64,000 nucleotides of DNA from Comamonas badia DSM 17552 (GTDB taxonomy: Bacteria > Pseudomonadota > Gammaproteobacteria > Burkholderiales > Burkholderiaceae_C): assembly GCF_000484635.1 (NCBI RefSeq), contig NZ_AXVM01000007.1, forward strand, positions 1 to 64,000, in the 5' to 3' direction. A program made the position numbers and the translations under genes. Shown piece by piece: positions 25,924-37,618 of this stretch (positions are counted from its first letter, which is position 1; every line of letters begins with the position of its first letter). The notes beneath the pieces were generated by a model. It did not search any database. It saw only the letters and a program-made list of their open reading frames with translations, and was not told where the DNA came from.

Positions 25924-26697
25924 ATGCGAACGCGCTTCATCCTGATCCAGACCAGCCACCCCGGCAACGTGGGCGCCGTGGCGCGCGCCATCAAGACCAT
26001 GGGGTTTGATGATCTGGTGCTGGTGGCGCCGCGCTGGCCCAATGTGCTGCGCCGCGAGATCGCGATCCAGCGCGCCAGCGGCGCCACCGATGTGCTGGAG
26101 AAGGCGCGCATCGTCGCCACGCTGGACGAGGCGCTCGATGGCATGCACCACCTGTGCGCCACGGCGATGACGCCGCGCGACTTCGGACCGCCCACGCGCT
26201 CGCCGCGGGAGCACTTCGATTTACTCCTTGAAACGGAGCAAGAGGCGCAGGCCAGCAAAGCGCGAATCGCTGATATGAATGAAAATTCCGGTATCGCCTT
26301 TCTCTTTGGCAGCGAGCGTTTCGGCATGGCCAACAGCGACGTCTACCGCTGCCATGTGGCGCTGTCGATTCCGACGGCGCCGCAGTTCGGCTCGCTCAAC
26401 CTGGCGGCCGCGGTGCAGTTGGTGGCCTATGAATGGCGCCAGGCCCTGGGCGGCTTTGCGGTGCACGACGCCGCCAGCCACGGAACGCCGGCCGATGCAC
26501 GGCAGATGGCGGGCATGCTGGCACACTGGCAGCAGGCACTTGTCGAGATCGGCTTCCTGGATCCGGCGGCACCCAAGAAACTCATGCCCAGGCTCAACCA
26601 GCTGTTCAACCGCGCCAGCCCGAGCGAGGAGGACATCCATGTCCTGCGCGGCATCGCCAAGACCATGATGGCGCTTGCCGCCAGGCAGCCCCGTTGA
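25924..26697 (+). CDS. trmJ: tRNA (cytidine/uridine-2'-O-)-methyltransferase TrmJ
   Basis: A 257-residue SPOUT methyltransferase that modifies tRNA position 32. It has the N-terminal [20 protein letters not shown], the SAM-binding knot residues in [12 protein letters not shown], and [23 protein letters not shown] lower-GC insert at about residues 100-120 ([20 protein letters not shown]) is not usual in the family. It is followed by cysE, in the same order as many betaproteobacteria. Confidence 0.92.
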   Translation: MRTRFILIQTSHPGNVGAVARAIKTMGFDDLVLVAPRWPNVLRREIAIQRASGATDVLEKARIVATLDEALDGMHHLCATAMTPRDFGPPTRSPREHFDLLLETEQEAQASKARIADMNENSGIAFLFGSERFGMANSDVYRCHVALSIPTAPQFGSLNLAAAVQLVAYEWRQALGGFAVHDAASHGTPADARQMAGMLAHWQQALVEIGFLDPAAPKKLMPRLNQLFNRASPSEEDIHVLRGIAKTMMALAARQPR

Positions 26698-26760
26698 CGG
26701 GCGCGCGCCTGCACGCTGGCGCATTGCTCACTACACTGCACGCCTTCACAGCGCCTGCCC

Positions 26761-27549
26761 ATGCTTTCCAGAATCCGCTCCGACATCCAGTGCATCCTCT
26801 CGCGCGACCCGGCTGCGCGCAGCACCTGGGAGGTCATCACCTGCTACCCCGGCCTGCATGCCATCTGGCTGCACCGGCCGGCGCACTGGTGCTGGACCCA
26901 CGGGCTGCGCTGGCTGGGGCGCTTCATTTCCCACATCGCGCGCTGGGCGACGGGCATTGAAATCCACCCCGGGGCGGTGATCGGAGGGTGCGTTTTCATC
27001 GACCATGGCATGGGCGTGGTGATCGGCGAGACGGCCGAGGTGGGCGACGGCTGCACCATCTACCACGGTGTGACGCTGGGTGGCACCTCGCTGTACAAAG
27101 GCGCCAAGCGCCACCCCACGCTCGGGCGCAACGTGGTCGTGAGCGCCGGCGCCAAGGTGCTGGGCGGCTTCACCGTGGGTGACGACGCCAAGATCGGCAG
27201 CAACGCCGTCGTCATCAAGCCGGTGCCGGCGGGCGCCACCGCGGTGGGCATTCCGGCGCGCATCATCGCCTCGCACAAGGACCACGGCCCGGATGTGACC
27301 GAATCGCAGGCCGATGGGGCCAAAGGCTTCAGCGCCTATGGCGTGACGCCGCAGCAGGACGATCCGCTGGCGCAGGCGCTGCGCAGCCTGGCCGATTCGG
27401 CCGCCGGGCAGGAGCAGCAGATCGCGCTGCTGTGGCAGGCCATAGAAAAACTCTCCGGCCTGCAGCACGGGCCGGACTGCGTGCCGCCCAATGCGCATGT
27501 CACCGCCCGCTTCGAGGCGGAAAAGGTCAGCGACATCCTGGGCAAGTAG
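26761..27549 (+). CDS. cysE: Serine O-acetyltransferase
   Basis: A 262-residue left-handed beta-helix acyltransferase of the short CysE type. It makes O-acetylserine for cysteine synthesis. Hexapeptide repeats run from [17 protein letters not shown] through [20 protein letters not shown] to [14 protein letters not shown]. The catalytic His/Asp are in [11 protein letters not shown]. The C-terminal extension of about 80 residues ([13 protein letters not shown] onward) is not part of the helix and has no assigned role. A TACACT (26732-26737) upstream could be a -10. Confidence 0.93.
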   Translation: MLSRIRSDIQCILSRDPAARSTWEVITCYPGLHAIWLHRPAHWCWTHGLRWLGRFISHIARWATGIEIHPGAVIGGCVFIDHGMGVVIGETAEVGDGCTIYHGVTLGGTSLYKGAKRHPTLGRNVVVSAGAKVLGGFTVGDDAKIGSNAVVIKPVPAGATAVGIPARIIASHKDHGPDVTESQADGAKGFSAYGVTPQQDDPLAQALRSLADSAAGQEQQIALLWQAIEKLSGLQHGPDCVPPNAHVTARFEAEKVSDILGK

Positions 27550-27756
27550 GCCCGGCGCACCGGTGTCTGCAGGAGCAGGCGCTTCGCTACAATAGAAGGC
27601 TTTTCGCGACGAGCTGGCCTCGCGCCTGGCATTTGCCGGGCACTGCAGGCCGTCAATGCTCCGCGAGGACCGAGAGACACCCTGGAGCGCCAGCTGGCAC
27701 GCCGCAATGCGATGCAGCGGGCGCGTGCGCACACTGACCGACACAAAGGAACCGCG

Positions 27757-29067
27757 ATGGCCGTCACCGTTGAAACATTGGAAAAACTCGAACGCAAGAT
27801 CACGCTCAGCCTGCCTACGGCAAGCATCCAGGGCGAGGTCGAAGGGCGCCTCAAGCGCCTGGCCCGCACCGTGAAGATGGACGGTTTTCGTCCCGGCAAG
27901 GTGCCGCTGAGCGTGGTGGCGCAGCGCTACGGCTATTCGGTGCAGTACGAAGTCATCAACGACAAGGTCGGCGAGGCGTTCTCGCAGGCGGCCAACGAGG
28001 CCAAGCTGCGCGTGGCGGGTCAGCCGCGCATTTCCGAGAAAGATGGCGCCGCCGAAGGCGAGATGGCATTCGACGCGGTGTTCGAGGTTTACCCGGAGGT
28101 CAAGATCGGCGACCTGGCCGAGGCCGAGATCGACAAGCTGACGGCGGCCGTGGACGACGGCGCCATCGACCGCACGCTGGACATCCTGCGCAAGCAGCGG
28201 CGCACCTTCGCCCAGCGCGCCCAGGGCACGCCCGCCGAGGACGGCGACCGCGTGACCGTGGACTTCGAAGGCAAGATCGACGGCGAGCCGTTTGCTGGCG
28301 GCAAGGCCGAGGCCTTCCAGTTCCTCGTCGGCGAAGGCCAGATGCTCAAGGAGTTCGAGGATGCCGTGCGCGGCATGAAGGTGGGCGAGAGCAAGACCTT
28401 CCCGCTGGCCTTCCCCGAGGACTACCACGGCAAGGACGTGGCGGGCAAGACGGCGGATTTCCTGGTGACGGTCAAGAACATCGAGGGCGCGCACCTGCCC
28501 GAGGTGACCGAGCAATTCGTCAAATCCCTCGGCATTGACGGCGGCACGGTGGAGAGCCTGCGCGCCGACGTGCGCAAGAACCTCGAGCGCGAAGTGAAGT
28601 TCCGCGTGCAGTCGCGCAACAAGGCCGCGGTGATGGATGCCCTGATGGCCAAGGCGGAACTGGAACTGCCCCAGGGCATCGTGCAGGCCGAGGTGCAGCG
28701 CCTGCTGGAAGCGGCGCGCGCCGACCTCAAATCCCGCGGCATCAAGGATGCCGAGGCGGCCCAGATCCCCGAGGACGTGGTGCGCCCGCAGGCCGAGCGC
28801 CGCGTGCGTCTGGGCCTGGTCGTGGCCGAGCTGGTGCGCGCCAACGAGCTGCAGGCCCAGCCCGAGCAGCTCAAGGCGCATGTGCAGGAGCTTGCCTCCA
28901 GCTACGAAAAGCCCGAGGACGTGGTCAAGTGGTACTACGGCGACCGCGACCGCCTGGCCGAGGCCGAGGCCGTGGTGGTGGAGAACAATGTCACCGATTT
29001 CGTGCTGGGCAAGGCCAAGGTCAGTGAAAAGTCGGTTTCATTTGACGAACTGATGGCGCAGAACTGA
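27757..29067 (+). CDS. tig: Trigger factor
   Basis: A 436-residue ribosome-bound chaperone and peptidyl-prolyl isomerase. The ribosome-binding signature is [19 protein letters not shown] near residue 44. The FKBP domain starts at [20 protein letters not shown] near 163 and the helical chaperone domain follows. AAAGGA lies 8 nt before ATG 27757. The 207-nt leader has a TACAAT (27588-27593) that may be the -10. It heads the proteostasis run tig, clpP, clpX, lon. Confidence 0.96.
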   Translation: MAVTVETLEKLERKITLSLPTASIQGEVEGRLKRLARTVKMDGFRPGKVPLSVVAQRYGYSVQYEVINDKVGEAFSQAANEAKLRVAGQPRISEKDGAAEGEMAFDAVFEVYPEVKIGDLAEAEIDKLTAAVDDGAIDRTLDILRKQRRTFAQRAQGTPAEDGDRVTVDFEGKIDGEPFAGGKAEAFQFLVGEGQMLKEFEDAVRGMKVGESKTFPLAFPEDYHGKDVAGKTADFLVTVKNIEGAHLPEVTEQFVKSLGIDGGTVESLRADVRKNLEREVKFRVQSRNKAAVMDALMAKAELELPQGIVQAEVQRLLEAARADLKSRGIKDAEAAQIPEDVVRPQAERRVRLGLVVAELVRANELQAQPEQLKAHVQELASSYEKPEDVVKWYYGDRDRLAEAEAVVVENNVTDFVLGKAKVSEKSVSFDELMAQN

Positions 29068-29096
29068 TCGCCGCAGCTTGCGCCGGTCATTGCGAT

Positions 29097-29124
29097 GGGG
29101 CTTGCACCAGCCGGTGCAGGCCCC
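29097..29124 (+). terminator. Hairpin between tig and clpP
   Basis: GGGGCTTGCACC-AGCC-GGTGCAGGCCCC has a 12-bp stem with one mismatch but no T-tract. It may act as an attenuator, a weak terminator or an mRNA-processing site. Confidence 0.5.
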
Positions 29125-29165
29125 ACCTGTTTGCGGCTACAGTCAGCGATTCATTGGAGAACTGC

Positions 29166-29774
29166 ATGAGTGCACAGGATACGAAGGCATTGGGGCTGAT
29201 CCCCATGGTGGTGGAGCAATCGGGGCGTGGTGAGCGTTCCTACGACATCTATTCGCGATTGCTCAAGGAGCGCGTGGTGTTCCTGGTCGGCGAAGTGAAC
29301 GACCAGACGGCCAACCTGGTGGTGGCGCAGCTGCTGTTTCTGGAGAGCGAAAACCCGGACAAGGATATTTCTCTCTACATCAATTCCCCCGGTGGCAGCG
29401 TGACGGCCGGCATGTCGATCTACGACACCATGCAGTTCATCAAGCCGGACGTGTCCACCATGTGCCTGGGCTTTGCCGCCAGCATGGGAGCCTTCCTGCT
29501 CGCCGCCGGCGCCAAGGACAAGCGCTATTGCCTGCCCAACAGCAAGGTCATGATCCACCAGGTGCTGGGCGGCGCGCGCGGCCAGGCGACCGACATCGAA
29601 ATCCAGGCGCGCGACATTCTGCGCACCAAGGAGCAGTTGAACCGGATTCTGGCCGAGCGTACCGGCCAGCCCTACGAGAAGGTGGTGCACGACACCGAAC
29701 GCGACTATTACATGACCGCGGACGAGGCAAAAACCTATGGAATCGTAGACCAGGTCATCGCCAAGCGCTCCTGA
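29166..29774 (+). CDS. clpP: ATP-dependent Clp protease proteolytic subunit
   Basis: A 202-residue serine protease subunit. The catalytic triad is Ser106 (GFAASMGAF), His131 (MIHQVLGG) and an Asp near 180, matching E. coli numbering plus eight. The propeptide region [20 protein letters not shown] is intact. GGAGA lies before ATG 29166. A strong terminator follows, so clpP and clpX can be transcribed separately. Confidence 0.97.
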   Translation: MSAQDTKALGLIPMVVEQSGRGERSYDIYSRLLKERVVFLVGEVNDQTANLVVAQLLFLESENPDKDISLYINSPGGSVTAGMSIYDTMQFIKPDVSTMCLGFAASMGAFLLAAGAKDKRYCLPNSKVMIHQVLGGARGQATDIEIQARDILRTKEQLNRILAERTGQPYEKVVHDTERDYYMTADEAKTYGIVDQVIAKRS

Positions 29775-29793
29775 TTCCTTAGCGCTCGAAGGG

Positions 29794-29824
29794 CGGCGCT
29801 TCCCCTGCGGGAAGCGCCGTTTTC
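29794..29824 (+). terminator. Rho-independent terminator after clpP
   Basis: CGGCGCTTCCC, loop CCTG/CTGC, GGGAAGCGCCG, then TTTTC. It has a perfect 11-bp stem with a T-run. Confidence 0.88.
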
Positions 29825-29870
29825 AATTGAGTATCATCACTTCACGTTCTGCGTTCCAAGGCATTGCCCC

Positions 29871-31136
29871 ATGGCCGAAAAAAAAGGCTCTTCCAGCGAA
29901 AAAACCCTGTACTGCTCGTTTTGCGGCAAGAGCCAGCATGAGGTCAAGAAGCTGATCGCCGGTCCGTCGGTGTTCATCTGTGACGAATGCATTGACCTGT
30001 GCAACGAAATCATCCGCGACGAGCAGCCCGCGCTCGATGCCAATCAGGCGGGCCGCGCGGACCTGCCTACCCCCGCCGACATCAAAACCAACCTGGACAG
30101 CTACGTGATCGGCCAGGAGCAGGCCAAGCGCACGCTGGCGGTGGCGGTCTACAACCACTACAAGCGCCTGCGCCACAAGGAACACGCGGGCAAGGACGAT
30201 GTCGAGCTCTCCAAGAGCAACATCCTCCTGATCGGCCCCACCGGCTCGGGCAAGACGCTGCTGGCGCAGACCCTGGCGCGCCAGCTCGACGTGCCGTTCG
30301 TGATGGCCGATGCCACCACGCTGACCGAAGCGGGCTATGTGGGCGAGGATGTCGAGAACATCATCAGCAAGCTGCTGCAGAACTGCAACTATGACGTCGA
30401 GCGGGCGCAGCGCGGCATTGTCTACATCGACGAAATCGACAAGATCACGCGCAAGAGCGACAACCCGAGCATCACGCGCGATGTCTCGGGCGAGGGCGTG
30501 CAGCAGGCGCTGCTCAAGCTCATTGAAGGCACCATGGCCAGCGTGCCGCCGCAGGGCGGCCGAAAGCACCCCAACCAGGACTTTCTGCAGGTGGATACCA
30601 CCAATATCCTGTTCATCTGCGGCGGCGCCTTCGCGGGCCTGGAGAAGGTGATCGAGAACCGCACCGAGGCCTCGGGCATAGGCTTTGGCGCCACGGTGCG
30701 CAGCAAGAAGCAGCGCTCGCTGACCGAGGTGTTCCAGGACATCGAGCCCGAGGATCTGATCAAGTTCGGCCTGATTCCGGAACTCGTCGGCCGCATGCCG
30801 GTGGTGGCGGCGCTGGCCGAACTGGCCGAGGATGCACTGGTGCAGATCCTCACCGAACCCAAGAACGCGCTGGTCAAGCAGTACGCGGCGCTGCTGGGGA
30901 TGGAGGGGGTGGAACTGGAAATCCGCCCGGCGGCGCTCAAGGCGATCGCGCGCAAGGCGATTGCGCGCAAGACCGGCGCGCGCGGCCTGCGCTCGATTCT
31001 TGAACAATCGCTGATCGGCACCATGTTCGATCTGCCCAATGCCGTCAATGTGGAGAAGGTGGTGGTCGACGAGTCCTCCATCGAGGAAGACAAGGCACCG
31101 CTGCTGGTCTATCGCGAAGCGGCCAAGAAGGCTTGA
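29871..31136 (+). CDS. clpX: ATP-dependent Clp protease ATPase subunit ClpX
   Basis: A 421-residue AAA+ unfoldase. The N-terminal C4 zinc-binding domain is CSFCGK with CDECIDLC. Walker A GPTGSGKT, Walker [11 protein letters not shown], the pore loop in GYVGEDVE, sensor II in GARGLRSI, and the ClpP-docking IGF-type loop ([10 protein letters not shown]) are all present. It partners ClpP upstream and is separated from lon by a terminator. Confidence 0.97.
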   Translation: MAEKKGSSSEKTLYCSFCGKSQHEVKKLIAGPSVFICDECIDLCNEIIRDEQPALDANQAGRADLPTPADIKTNLDSYVIGQEQAKRTLAVAVYNHYKRLRHKEHAGKDDVELSKSNILLIGPTGSGKTLLAQTLARQLDVPFVMADATTLTEAGYVGEDVENIISKLLQNCNYDVERAQRGIVYIDEIDKITRKSDNPSITRDVSGEGVQQALLKLIEGTMASVPPQGGRKHPNQDFLQVDTTNILFICGGAFAGLEKVIENRTEASGIGFGATVRSKKQRSLTEVFQDIEPEDLIKFGLIPELVGRMPVVAALAELAEDALVQILTEPKNALVKQYAALLGMEGVELEIRPAALKAIARKAIARKTGARGLRSILEQSLIGTMFDLPNAVNVEKVVVDESSIEEDKAPLLVYREAAKKA

Positions 31137-31142
31137 TTTTGA

Positions 31143-31184
31143 GCGGTGCGGGCAGCGTTGCCGCTGCCGCACGCTTTTCTTTTT
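31143..31184 (+). terminator. Rho-independent terminator after clpX
   Basis: GCGGTGCGGGCAGCG and CGCTGCCGCACGC pair with one bulged G, followed by TTTTCTTTTT. Confidence 0.85.
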
Positions 31185-31223
31185 CTGGCCTTGCGCTGGC
31201 AAGGCCGTCTGTGAGGATTGCCC

Positions 31224-33653
<2,430 letters not shown>

Positions 33654-33684
33654 GAAGTTGGTGCGAAGCGGGCTGAAAACCCCC

Positions 33685-33690
33685 TATAAT
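33685..33690 (+). promoter_or_regulatory. -10 element of the tRNA cluster
   Basis: A perfect TATAAT 35 nt upstream of the first tRNA. The -35 is poor (TGCGAA at 33662-33667 with correct spacing). Confidence 0.5.
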
Positions 33691-33725
33691 CGCACTCTTC
33701 CTGCAGGGCACCATCCTTGCAGTAC

Positions 33726-33801
33726 GCGGGAATAGCTCAGTTGGTAGAGCGCAACCTTGCCAAGGTTGAGGTCGCGAGTTCGAGCCTCGTTTCCCGCTCC
33801 A
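33726..33801 (+). tRNA. tRNA-Gly (GCC), first copy
   Basis: A 76-nt cloverleaf. Acceptor GCGGGAA pairs with TTCCCGC, the T-loop is GTTCGAG, the anticodon GCC lies in CTTGCCAA and the 3' CCA is encoded. It is identical to the copy at 33965. Confidence 0.97.
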
Positions 33802-33813
33802 GAAACCTGAAAC

Positions 33814-33842
33814 AAAGGGGAGGCAAAAGCTTCCCCTTTTTT
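33814..33842 (+). terminator. Terminator inside the tRNA cluster
   Basis: AAAGGGGAGGC-AAAA-GCTTCCCCTTT continuing into TTT. It has an 11-bp stem with one G.T pair and a long T-tract, between tRNA-Gly and tRNA-Cys. Confidence 0.8.
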
Positions 33843-33855
33843 CTGAAGGCTTGCT

Positions 33856-33929
33856 GGCGCGGTAGCAAAGCGGTTATGCACCGGATTGCAAATCCGTAGA
33901 GCCCGGTTCGACTCCGGGCCGCGCCTCCA
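33856..33929 (+). tRNA. tRNA-Cys (GCA)
   Basis: A 74-nt cloverleaf. Acceptor GGCGCGG pairs with CCGCGCC, the anticodon GCA lies in GATTGCAAATC, the T-loop is GTTCGAC, and the 3' end is TCCA. Confidence 0.97.
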
Positions 33930-33964
33930 GACAGGGTGCACCGGCCCATTGCGGGTGCACCAAC

Positions 33965-34040
33965 GCGGGAATAGCTCAGTTGGTAGAGCGCAACCTTGCC
34001 AAGGTTGAGGTCGCGAGTTCGAGCCTCGTTTCCCGCTCCA
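33965..34040 (+). tRNA. tRNA-Gly (GCC), second copy
   Basis: Identical over all 76 nt to the copy at 33726. It lies between tRNA-Cys and tRNA-Leu. Confidence 0.97.
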
Positions 34041-34139
34041 GTTCATGCCGTGACGACCCGATGCGGCAGTGAAGCACGGTTTGCCTCGGACCGCATCGTG
34101 CGTTAGCCTTGACGCCAGGGCCGCGGACGCCGCAGTCCT

Positions 34140-34232
34140 GCCTCGGTGGTGAAATTGGTAGACACTGCGGACTTAAAATCCGCCGCTTTCCTGAAAAGGG
34201 GCATGCCGGTTCGACCCCGGCCCGAGGCACCA
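34140..34232 (+). tRNA. tRNA-Leu (TAA)
   Basis: A 93-nt class II tRNA with a long variable arm. Acceptor GCCTCGG pairs with CCGAGGC, the anticodon TAA lies in GGACTTAAAATCC, and the 3' CCA is encoded. It ends one nucleotide from the stop codon of the convergent copA. Confidence 0.97.
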
Positions 34233-34233
34233 T

Positions 34234-36729
34234 TCATATCGCCGCCTGCTGCTGGCTCAAGGGCGGCTGAAACCGCCTGAGGCGCAGCGCATTGCCCAGC
34301 ACGAAGACGCTGGACATCGCCATCGCGCCCGCGGCAAAGACGGGCGAAAGCAGCAGTCCGTAAGCCGGGTACAGCACACCCGCCGCCAGCGGAATCAAGG
34401 CCGTGTTGTAGCCAAAGGCCCAGAACAGGTTCTGGCGGATATTGCCTATCGTGGCCCTGGAGAGCGCGATCGCATTGGGCACACCCTGCAGGTCGCCGGA
34501 CATCAGCACGACATCGGCCGATTCCATCGCCACGTCGGTGCCGGTGCCAATCGCCAGCCCTATGTCGGCTTGCGCCAGTGCCGGCGCATCGTTGATGCCG
34601 TCGCCGACGAAGGCAATCGGGCCGTGGCTGGCACGCAGGCGCTCGATGGCCTGCACCTTGCCCTCGGGAAGGACTTCGGCCACCACTTCGTCAATGCCCA
34701 GCTGCCTGGCAATCGCCTGCGCGGTGCGTGCGTTGTCGCCGGTGACCATGGCGACTTTCAGGCCGAGCTGGTGCAGTGCGGCAATCGCGGTGGGTGTGCC
34801 GGGCTTGATCGGATCGGACACCGCGATGATGGCGGCGAGCCGGCCGTCGATGGCCGCGTACAGCGGCGACTTTCCCTCATTGCCAAGGCGTTCGGCCACG
34901 GCGGCAAAAACCTCCACGGCCAGACCCAGGCTGCGCATGAACCGGTCGGCGCCCACCTCCACGCGCACACCGTCCACGCTGGCACGTACGCCCATGCCGG
35001 TGATGGATTCGAATGCACCTAGCGCAGGCAGTGCATGGCCTTGCACGGTGGCGGCGCCCACGATGGCGCGTGCGATCGGGTGCTCCGAGCGCGTCTCTAC
35101 CGCGGCCACCAGCGTCAGTACCCGATCGCGTTCAAAGCCCGCGGCGATCTCCAGATCGGTCAGTACGGGGCGGCCTTCGGTCAGCGTGCCGGTCTTGTCC
35201 ACCGCGACCACTTTCGCGTCCTTGAGCAGCTGCAGCGCCTCGCCCTTGCGAAACAGCACGCCGATTTCCGCACCACGGCCGGTGCCCACCATGATGGAGG
35301 TCGGCGTGGCCAGTCCCATGGCGCAGGGGCAGGCGATGATGAGCACGGCCACGGCGTTGACCAGCGCGAAGCTCAGCGCGGGCGAGGGCCCGAAGACCAG
35401 CCAGGCGAGGAAGGTGAGCAGCGCGGCCAGCATGACGGCAGGCACGAACCACAGCGTCACCTTGTCCACCACCGCCTGGATCGGCAGTTTGGAGCCTTGC
35501 GCCTGCTCGACCATGCGGATGATCTGCGCCAGCAGGGTCTGCCCACCCACCGCGGTGGCGCGCAGCGTGAGCGCGCCCTTCTGGTTGACGGTGCCGCCCA
35601 CGACGGCGCCGCCAAGCGATTTCTGCACGGGAATGGGCTCGCCGGTGACCATGGATTCATCGACGAAACTCTCGCCCTCGGTCACCTCGCCATCCACCGG
35701 CACGCGCTCGCCGGGGCGTACCTGCAGCACATCGCCCAGTACCACGTCGCCGAGGGGAATATCCACGCTGCGGCCATCGCGCACCACGTGGGCGATCTTG
35801 GGCTGCAGGCCGACCAGCCGCTGTATGGCCTGCGATGTTCGCCCCTTGGCGCGTGCCTCCAGGTAACGGCCCAGCAGAATCAGCGCCACGATGACGGCCG
35901 CCGCCTCGTAATAGACGTTCACCGTGCCCTGCGGCAGCAGGCCGGGCGCGAAGGTGGCGACCACCGAGTAGCCAAACGCCGCCGCCGTGCCCACGGCCAC
36001 CAGCGAATTCATGTCCGGTGCCAGACGCAGCAGCGCCGGGAAGCCCTGGGCGTAGAAGCGCCGGCCCGGAATGGCCAGCACCAGCGCGGTCAGCACGAAC
36101 TGCAGGTACCAGCTTTCGCGGTGGCCGATCGTCGCCATCACCCACTCGTGCATGCCGGGAATCAGGTGCGAGCCCATTTCGAGCACGAACACCGGCAGCG
36201 AGAGCGCGGTGGCCAGCAGCAGGTCGCGCCGGAGTCTGGCACGTTCGGCATCCTTGTTCTGCGCGGTCTCTTCTGCCGCGTCTGCGCTGGAATCGATGGG
36301 GTGCGCCGCGTAGCCGGCCCCGGCGATGGCCGCCAGCAGATCGGCCACCGCCGCCACGCCGCGCACGCTGGCGCGCTCGGTCGCAAGGTTCACGGCCGCC
36401 TGCTCCACGCCAGGCACGGCCTTGAGCGCCTTCTCCACGCGGCCGACGCAAGAGGCGCAGGTCATGCCCTCCACGGCCAGCTCGATGCTGCTCGCCGGCA
36501 CGGCGTAGCCGGCCTTCTCGACGGCCTGGACCAGTGCCATGCGGTCGATGGGGCCGGCTGAGCGGATATCCGCCCGTTCGGTGGCGAGGTTCACGGCCAC
36601 GCTGCCGACGCCGCCCACCTTGGCAAGCGCCTTTTCGACCCGGCCGACGCAGCTGGCGCAGGTCATGCCTTCAATCGGCAGGCTGATGAAGGGAGCGGCG
36701 ATCGCGCCGCTGGGATTCGGGCTGTTCAT
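34234..36729 (-). CDS. copA: Copper-exporting P1B-type ATPase
   Basis: An 831-residue heavy-metal ATPase. Two N-terminal metal-binding domains each carry [15 protein letters not shown]. The transmembrane CPC motif ([14 protein letters not shown]), TGEP-type actuator loop (VTGEPIPVQ), phosphorylation site DKTGTLT, HP motif (SEHPIARA) and [10 protein letters not shown] follow. It pumps Cu(I) from the cytosol. The ATG at 36729 was chosen over one 27 nt upstream. A CueR-like operator lies at 36776-36796, but no cueR gene is in the window. Confidence 0.93.
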   Translation of the reverse strand: MNSPNPSGAIAAPFISLPIEGMTCASCVGRVEKALAKVGGVGSVAVNLATERADIRSAGPIDRMALVQAVEKAGYAVPASSIELAVEGMTCASCVGRVEKALKAVPGVEQAAVNLATERASVRGVAAVADLLAAIAGAGYAAHPIDSSADAAEETAQNKDAERARLRRDLLLATALSLPVFVLEMGSHLIPGMHEWVMATIGHRESWYLQFVLTALVLAIPGRRFYAQGFPALLRLAPDMNSLVAVGTAAAFGYSVVATFAPGLLPQGTVNVYYEAAAVIVALILLGRYLEARAKGRTSQAIQRLVGLQPKIAHVVRDGRSVDIPLGDVVLGDVLQVRPGERVPVDGEVTEGESFVDESMVTGEPIPVQKSLGGAVVGGTVNQKGALTLRATAVGGQTLLAQIIRMVEQAQGSKLPIQAVVDKVTLWFVPAVMLAALLTFLAWLVFGPSPALSFALVNAVAVLIIACPCAMGLATPTSIMVGTGRGAEIGVLFRKGEALQLLKDAKVVAVDKTGTLTEGRPVLTDLEIAAGFERDRVLTLVAAVETRSEHPIARAIVGAATVQGHALPALGAFESITGMGVRASVDGVRVEVGADRFMRSLGLAVEVFAAVAERLGNEGKSPLYAAIDGRLAAIIAVSDPIKPGTPTAIAALHQLGLKVAMVTGDNARTAQAIARQLGIDEVVAEVLPEGKVQAIERLRASHGPIAFVGDGINDAPALAQADIGLAIGTGTDVAMESADVVLMSGDLQGVPNAIALSRATIGNIRQNLFWAFGYNTALIPLAAGVLYPAYGLLLSPVFAAGAMAMSSVFVLGNALRLRRFQPPLSQQQAAI

Positions 36730-36775
36730 GGTCGGTTTTCCTGCAGTCAAGTTCACAATGCCGCCAGCGTAATGT

Positions 36776-36796
36776 TTGCCATGATGTCAATGTCAA
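36776..36796 (-). promoter_or_regulatory. CueR-like (MerR family) operator of copA
   Basis: On the minus strand TTGACAT-N7-ATGGCAA is a dyad with one mismatch, and TTGACA doubles as a -35. A -10-like TACGCT follows at a long, 19-bp spacing, the hallmark of MerR-type promoters. It lies 47 nt upstream of the copA ATG. Confidence 0.6.
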
Positions 36797-36985
36797 GGGG
36801 CGTGCGAAAATACGGCCTACTTGCGAGCGTTCAGTGTGTTTTTCAGGATCGCCCCCTCAGGCTCCAGGGATGCCCTGCATCGCCCTCGCGCGTCGGTGGT
36901 GGTGCAGGCCGTCCGAGGCTGCGCCATCGCCGACCGCAGGGGGTTGGGCAGGACATTCCTAGGCTCAGAGACCAAAGAAGGTTTT

Positions 36986-37615
36986 ATGTCAGATTACAAC
37001 GCTCCCTTTGAAATTCACGTCCACGGCCAGGTGCAGTTGCGCGCCGACGTGGATTTCGCGCAACTGCAGGATGCGCTCAAGCCGCTGTGGCAGTACGCCG
37101 GCGCGCGTTCCCTGGCGGACGGCGCCACCAGCGCCTACGAGGAAGAGCCGGGCATCCAGTTCGATCCCAAGGAACACCTGCTGCAGATGTGCTGGACGGT
37201 GCGCGGCGACGATGACTTCCGCCAGTCGCTTGACGAGATGTGCATGAGCCTCAATGAGCTCGCCGACCAGGGCGCCGCGATCGAGGTGACTTTCTACGAC
37301 ACCGAGTTCGACGAGGAAGAGATCGATGATGAGGAAGACGATGACGCCGAATCGCGCGACGACTTCGTGATGCTCTTCGTCGGCCCGACGCCGGCGGCCA
37401 TCATGCAGGTGCAGCGCGACATGCTGGTGCAGGATGTGGTGAACGTGATGGAGCGCCACTTCGATGCGGCCGAGCTCGGCGGCGTGGTGGCCGAGATCGA
37501 CAAGCTGTTCACCCAGCGCTTTGATGCGCTGGTGAGCTCGCTTGATCTGGGGCGCCGGCCGCGCGGCGCCGGCGGGCGCGGCGGCGGCAACCGCAGGCCG
37601 CGCCATCTGCACTGA
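36986..37615 (+). CDS. Conserved acidic hypothetical protein
   Basis: I do not recognise a characterised family. The 209-residue protein has an N-terminal alpha/beta part (FEIHVHGQVQLRADVDFAQL). A very acidic run lies near residues 108-128 (Asp and Glu only, save for a few Ile). A hydrophobic core (FVMLFVGPTPAAIMQVQRDM) and a basic Arg/Gly tail follow. No signal peptide or membrane segment is visible. It starts at ATG 36986 after an AAGAAGG ribosome-binding site. It converges with murI 3 nt away. The acidic middle and basic tail suggest RNA or protein interaction, but nothing proves it. Confidence 0.75.
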   Translation: MSDYNAPFEIHVHGQVQLRADVDFAQLQDALKPLWQYAGARSLADGATSAYEEEPGIQFDPKEHLLQMCWTVRGDDDFRQSLDEMCMSLNELADQGAAIEVTFYDTEFDEEEIDDEEDDDAESRDDFVMLFVGPTPAAIMQVQRDMLVQDVVNVMERHFDAAELGGVVAEIDKLFTQRFDALVSSLDLGRRPRGAGGRGGGNRRPRHLH

Positions 37616-37618
37616 AAC

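Noticed and set aside
33930-33964. GGTGCACC repeated either side of a short spacer between tRNA-Cys and tRNA-Gly, considered as an attachment site or terminator
   Set aside because: No T-tract, no integrase nearby and no repeat of tRNA 3' sequence; probably only a spacer hairpin.
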